From Apostichopus parvimensis (taxonomy: Eukaryota; Echinodermata; Holothuroidea; Aspidochirotida; Stichopodidae): DNA of 21,834 nt. The notes beneath the pieces were generated by a model. It saw only the letters and a list, made by a program, of their open reading frames with translations, was not told where the DNA came from and did not search any database. The stretch's first letter is position 1, and every line of letters starts with the position of its first letter. The stretch is taken from the NCBI GenBank assembly GCA_000934455.1, contig JXUT01143606.1, positions 1 to 21,834 of the forward strand, given 5' to 3'. Both the position numbers and the translations under genes were made by a program. Shown here piece by piece: positions 20,901 to 21,834 of the stretch.

Positions 20901-21834
20901 CTGCATATACGTACAGAAACTTCACGTAACATCTCTCTTAGCTTTTATCCGAGCTCTTCGAACATATGGACCAAACCCCCATCCTGTACTGTAGGTCCAT
21001 TCCTAAAGATAAAGTTCTATTTATGAACGAACTCCCTACGTTAAAACACCAACAATCACTATACTGTGTTCTGCTAGATGTCTGCTAGAAAAACAGCTGC
21101 GATGTATTACAACATTGTTAAGCAAAACCATTGGATATCTTACACATTAGTTGTGGCTTTGTTGCATAGTATTGACACCAATAAGCCCACACGGTCACAC
21201 CACTTTACCTCTCCTCTCAAGCATTCCATAGCATACTCTCTGGGGTGGACTTTGCATGCCCAATTTTTTACTGTCGTACTGTACCTACAGTTAATATTCC
21301 AAAATATTCATGTATATGGCGGGGGAAGGAGGGGGGGGGGGAAATTTATGCAGTAATTTTGTGCAATGCTAAGTACTATAGATCAATGGGGATGCTTTAT
21401 AGACTGAAGCATCCTTATGTGCCTGCATAGGGAGAACTATATCTGTAATGGCATAACATTTTAATTTGCAGGTGAATCTTTACAAAGGTTCACTTAGTCT
21501 AAAACATTCCATTTCTATCGGAAGGAAAAGTGGGTTGGTGCAAAGCTATATATTGTTGCAGAATTGTAAGGTTTGAAGTCTACAAATATGTCACAGAAAC
21601 TGAGTGACATCCAGCAAGAGCTACATAATTTCAGAAGTGACTGTAACTAGATGTAAATATTACCAAGCAACCCTAATCATCCCTTTACTATAAACTAATC
21701 TACTGCCATGCTGACTGAAAGTGACATACAGTCTAATATTTAACAAAGTTCTCATAAATTTGAATTTGTTTGCCGTTTACAACATTCTGATCTAGAGCTA
21801 TATATGTATAGTCCTCTTATTTTGTTTATGTGAA

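Larger units (their letters stand above)
13658..21834 (-). other. Sequence upstream of exon A, probably an intron
   Basis: Exon A starts in phase 1 after a TTACAG acceptor, so at least one earlier coding exon must exist. The conserved cysteine-containing block that precedes the catalytic domain in vertebrate XYLTs was not found on the minus strand here, though a divergent or very short N-terminal exon could be missed by eye. The region holds a 17-bp tandem array, a possible split ORF (14720-15301), a tRNA-Thr-like sequence, a TTAA-MITE copy, a 27-bp minisatellite and a 40-bp repeat core. From about 18000 to the right edge I see only AT-rich sequence with C or G tracts at about 20824-20853 and 21331-21341. 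Confidence 0.6.

Overview
This is a stretch of animal nuclear DNA. It is AT-rich, has no long open reading frames, and contains small exons between long introns, many miniature transposons, short tandem arrays and repeated pure G or C tracts. The only gene I can identify is a peptide-O-xylosyltransferase (GT14 family), an animal enzyme that starts glycosaminoglycan chains. The repeat style (TTAA- and hAT-type miniature elements, poly-G tracts, a tRNA-Thr-like SINE head) suggests a marine invertebrate, possibly an echinoderm. That placement is an inference and is weak.

The gene is on the minus strand, so it reads from high to low coordinates. Three consecutive coding exons can be placed to the base: exon A (13488-13657), exon B (10108-10310) and exon C (2793-2873). 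All splice sites are GT-AG, and the reading frame passes cleanly through both junctions (phase 0 between A and B, phase 2 between B and C). Together they encode about 150 residues, the start of the catalytic domain from the first beta strand to the NFLKSHGRD motif. The N-terminal exons, the rest of the catalytic domain and the C-terminal Xylo_C domain are not visible and probably lie outside the window on either side.

Layout by region. 1-2792: downstream intron, with a 303-bp hAT-type MITE (398-700) and a short SINE/LINE-like tail (about 2315-2400). 2793-2873: exon C. 2874-10107: a 7.2-kb intron with a TTAA-bounded MITE (6507-6872), a second type of TIR element (8250-8546), one copy of a conserved 40-bp repeat core and several G/C tracts. 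10108-10310: exon B. 10311-13487: a 3.2-kb intron with a truncated and an intact copy of a foldback element (10605-10769, 13167-13456) and a minisatellite. 13488-13657: exon A. 13658-21834: upstream sequence, probably intron, with a 17-bp tandem array beside the exon A acceptor, a possible two-part ORF (14720-15301), a tRNA-Thr-like sequence, a second TTAA-MITE copy, the second 40-bp core and a 27-bp minisatellite.

No operon, CRISPR array, rRNA or intact tRNA gene is visible. The points of most interest are the foldback element ending 31 nt from a splice donor and carrying a donor-like sequence in the gene's sense strand, the TTAA MITE family, and the tandem array that repeats a CAG acceptor-like motif just upstream of a true acceptor.
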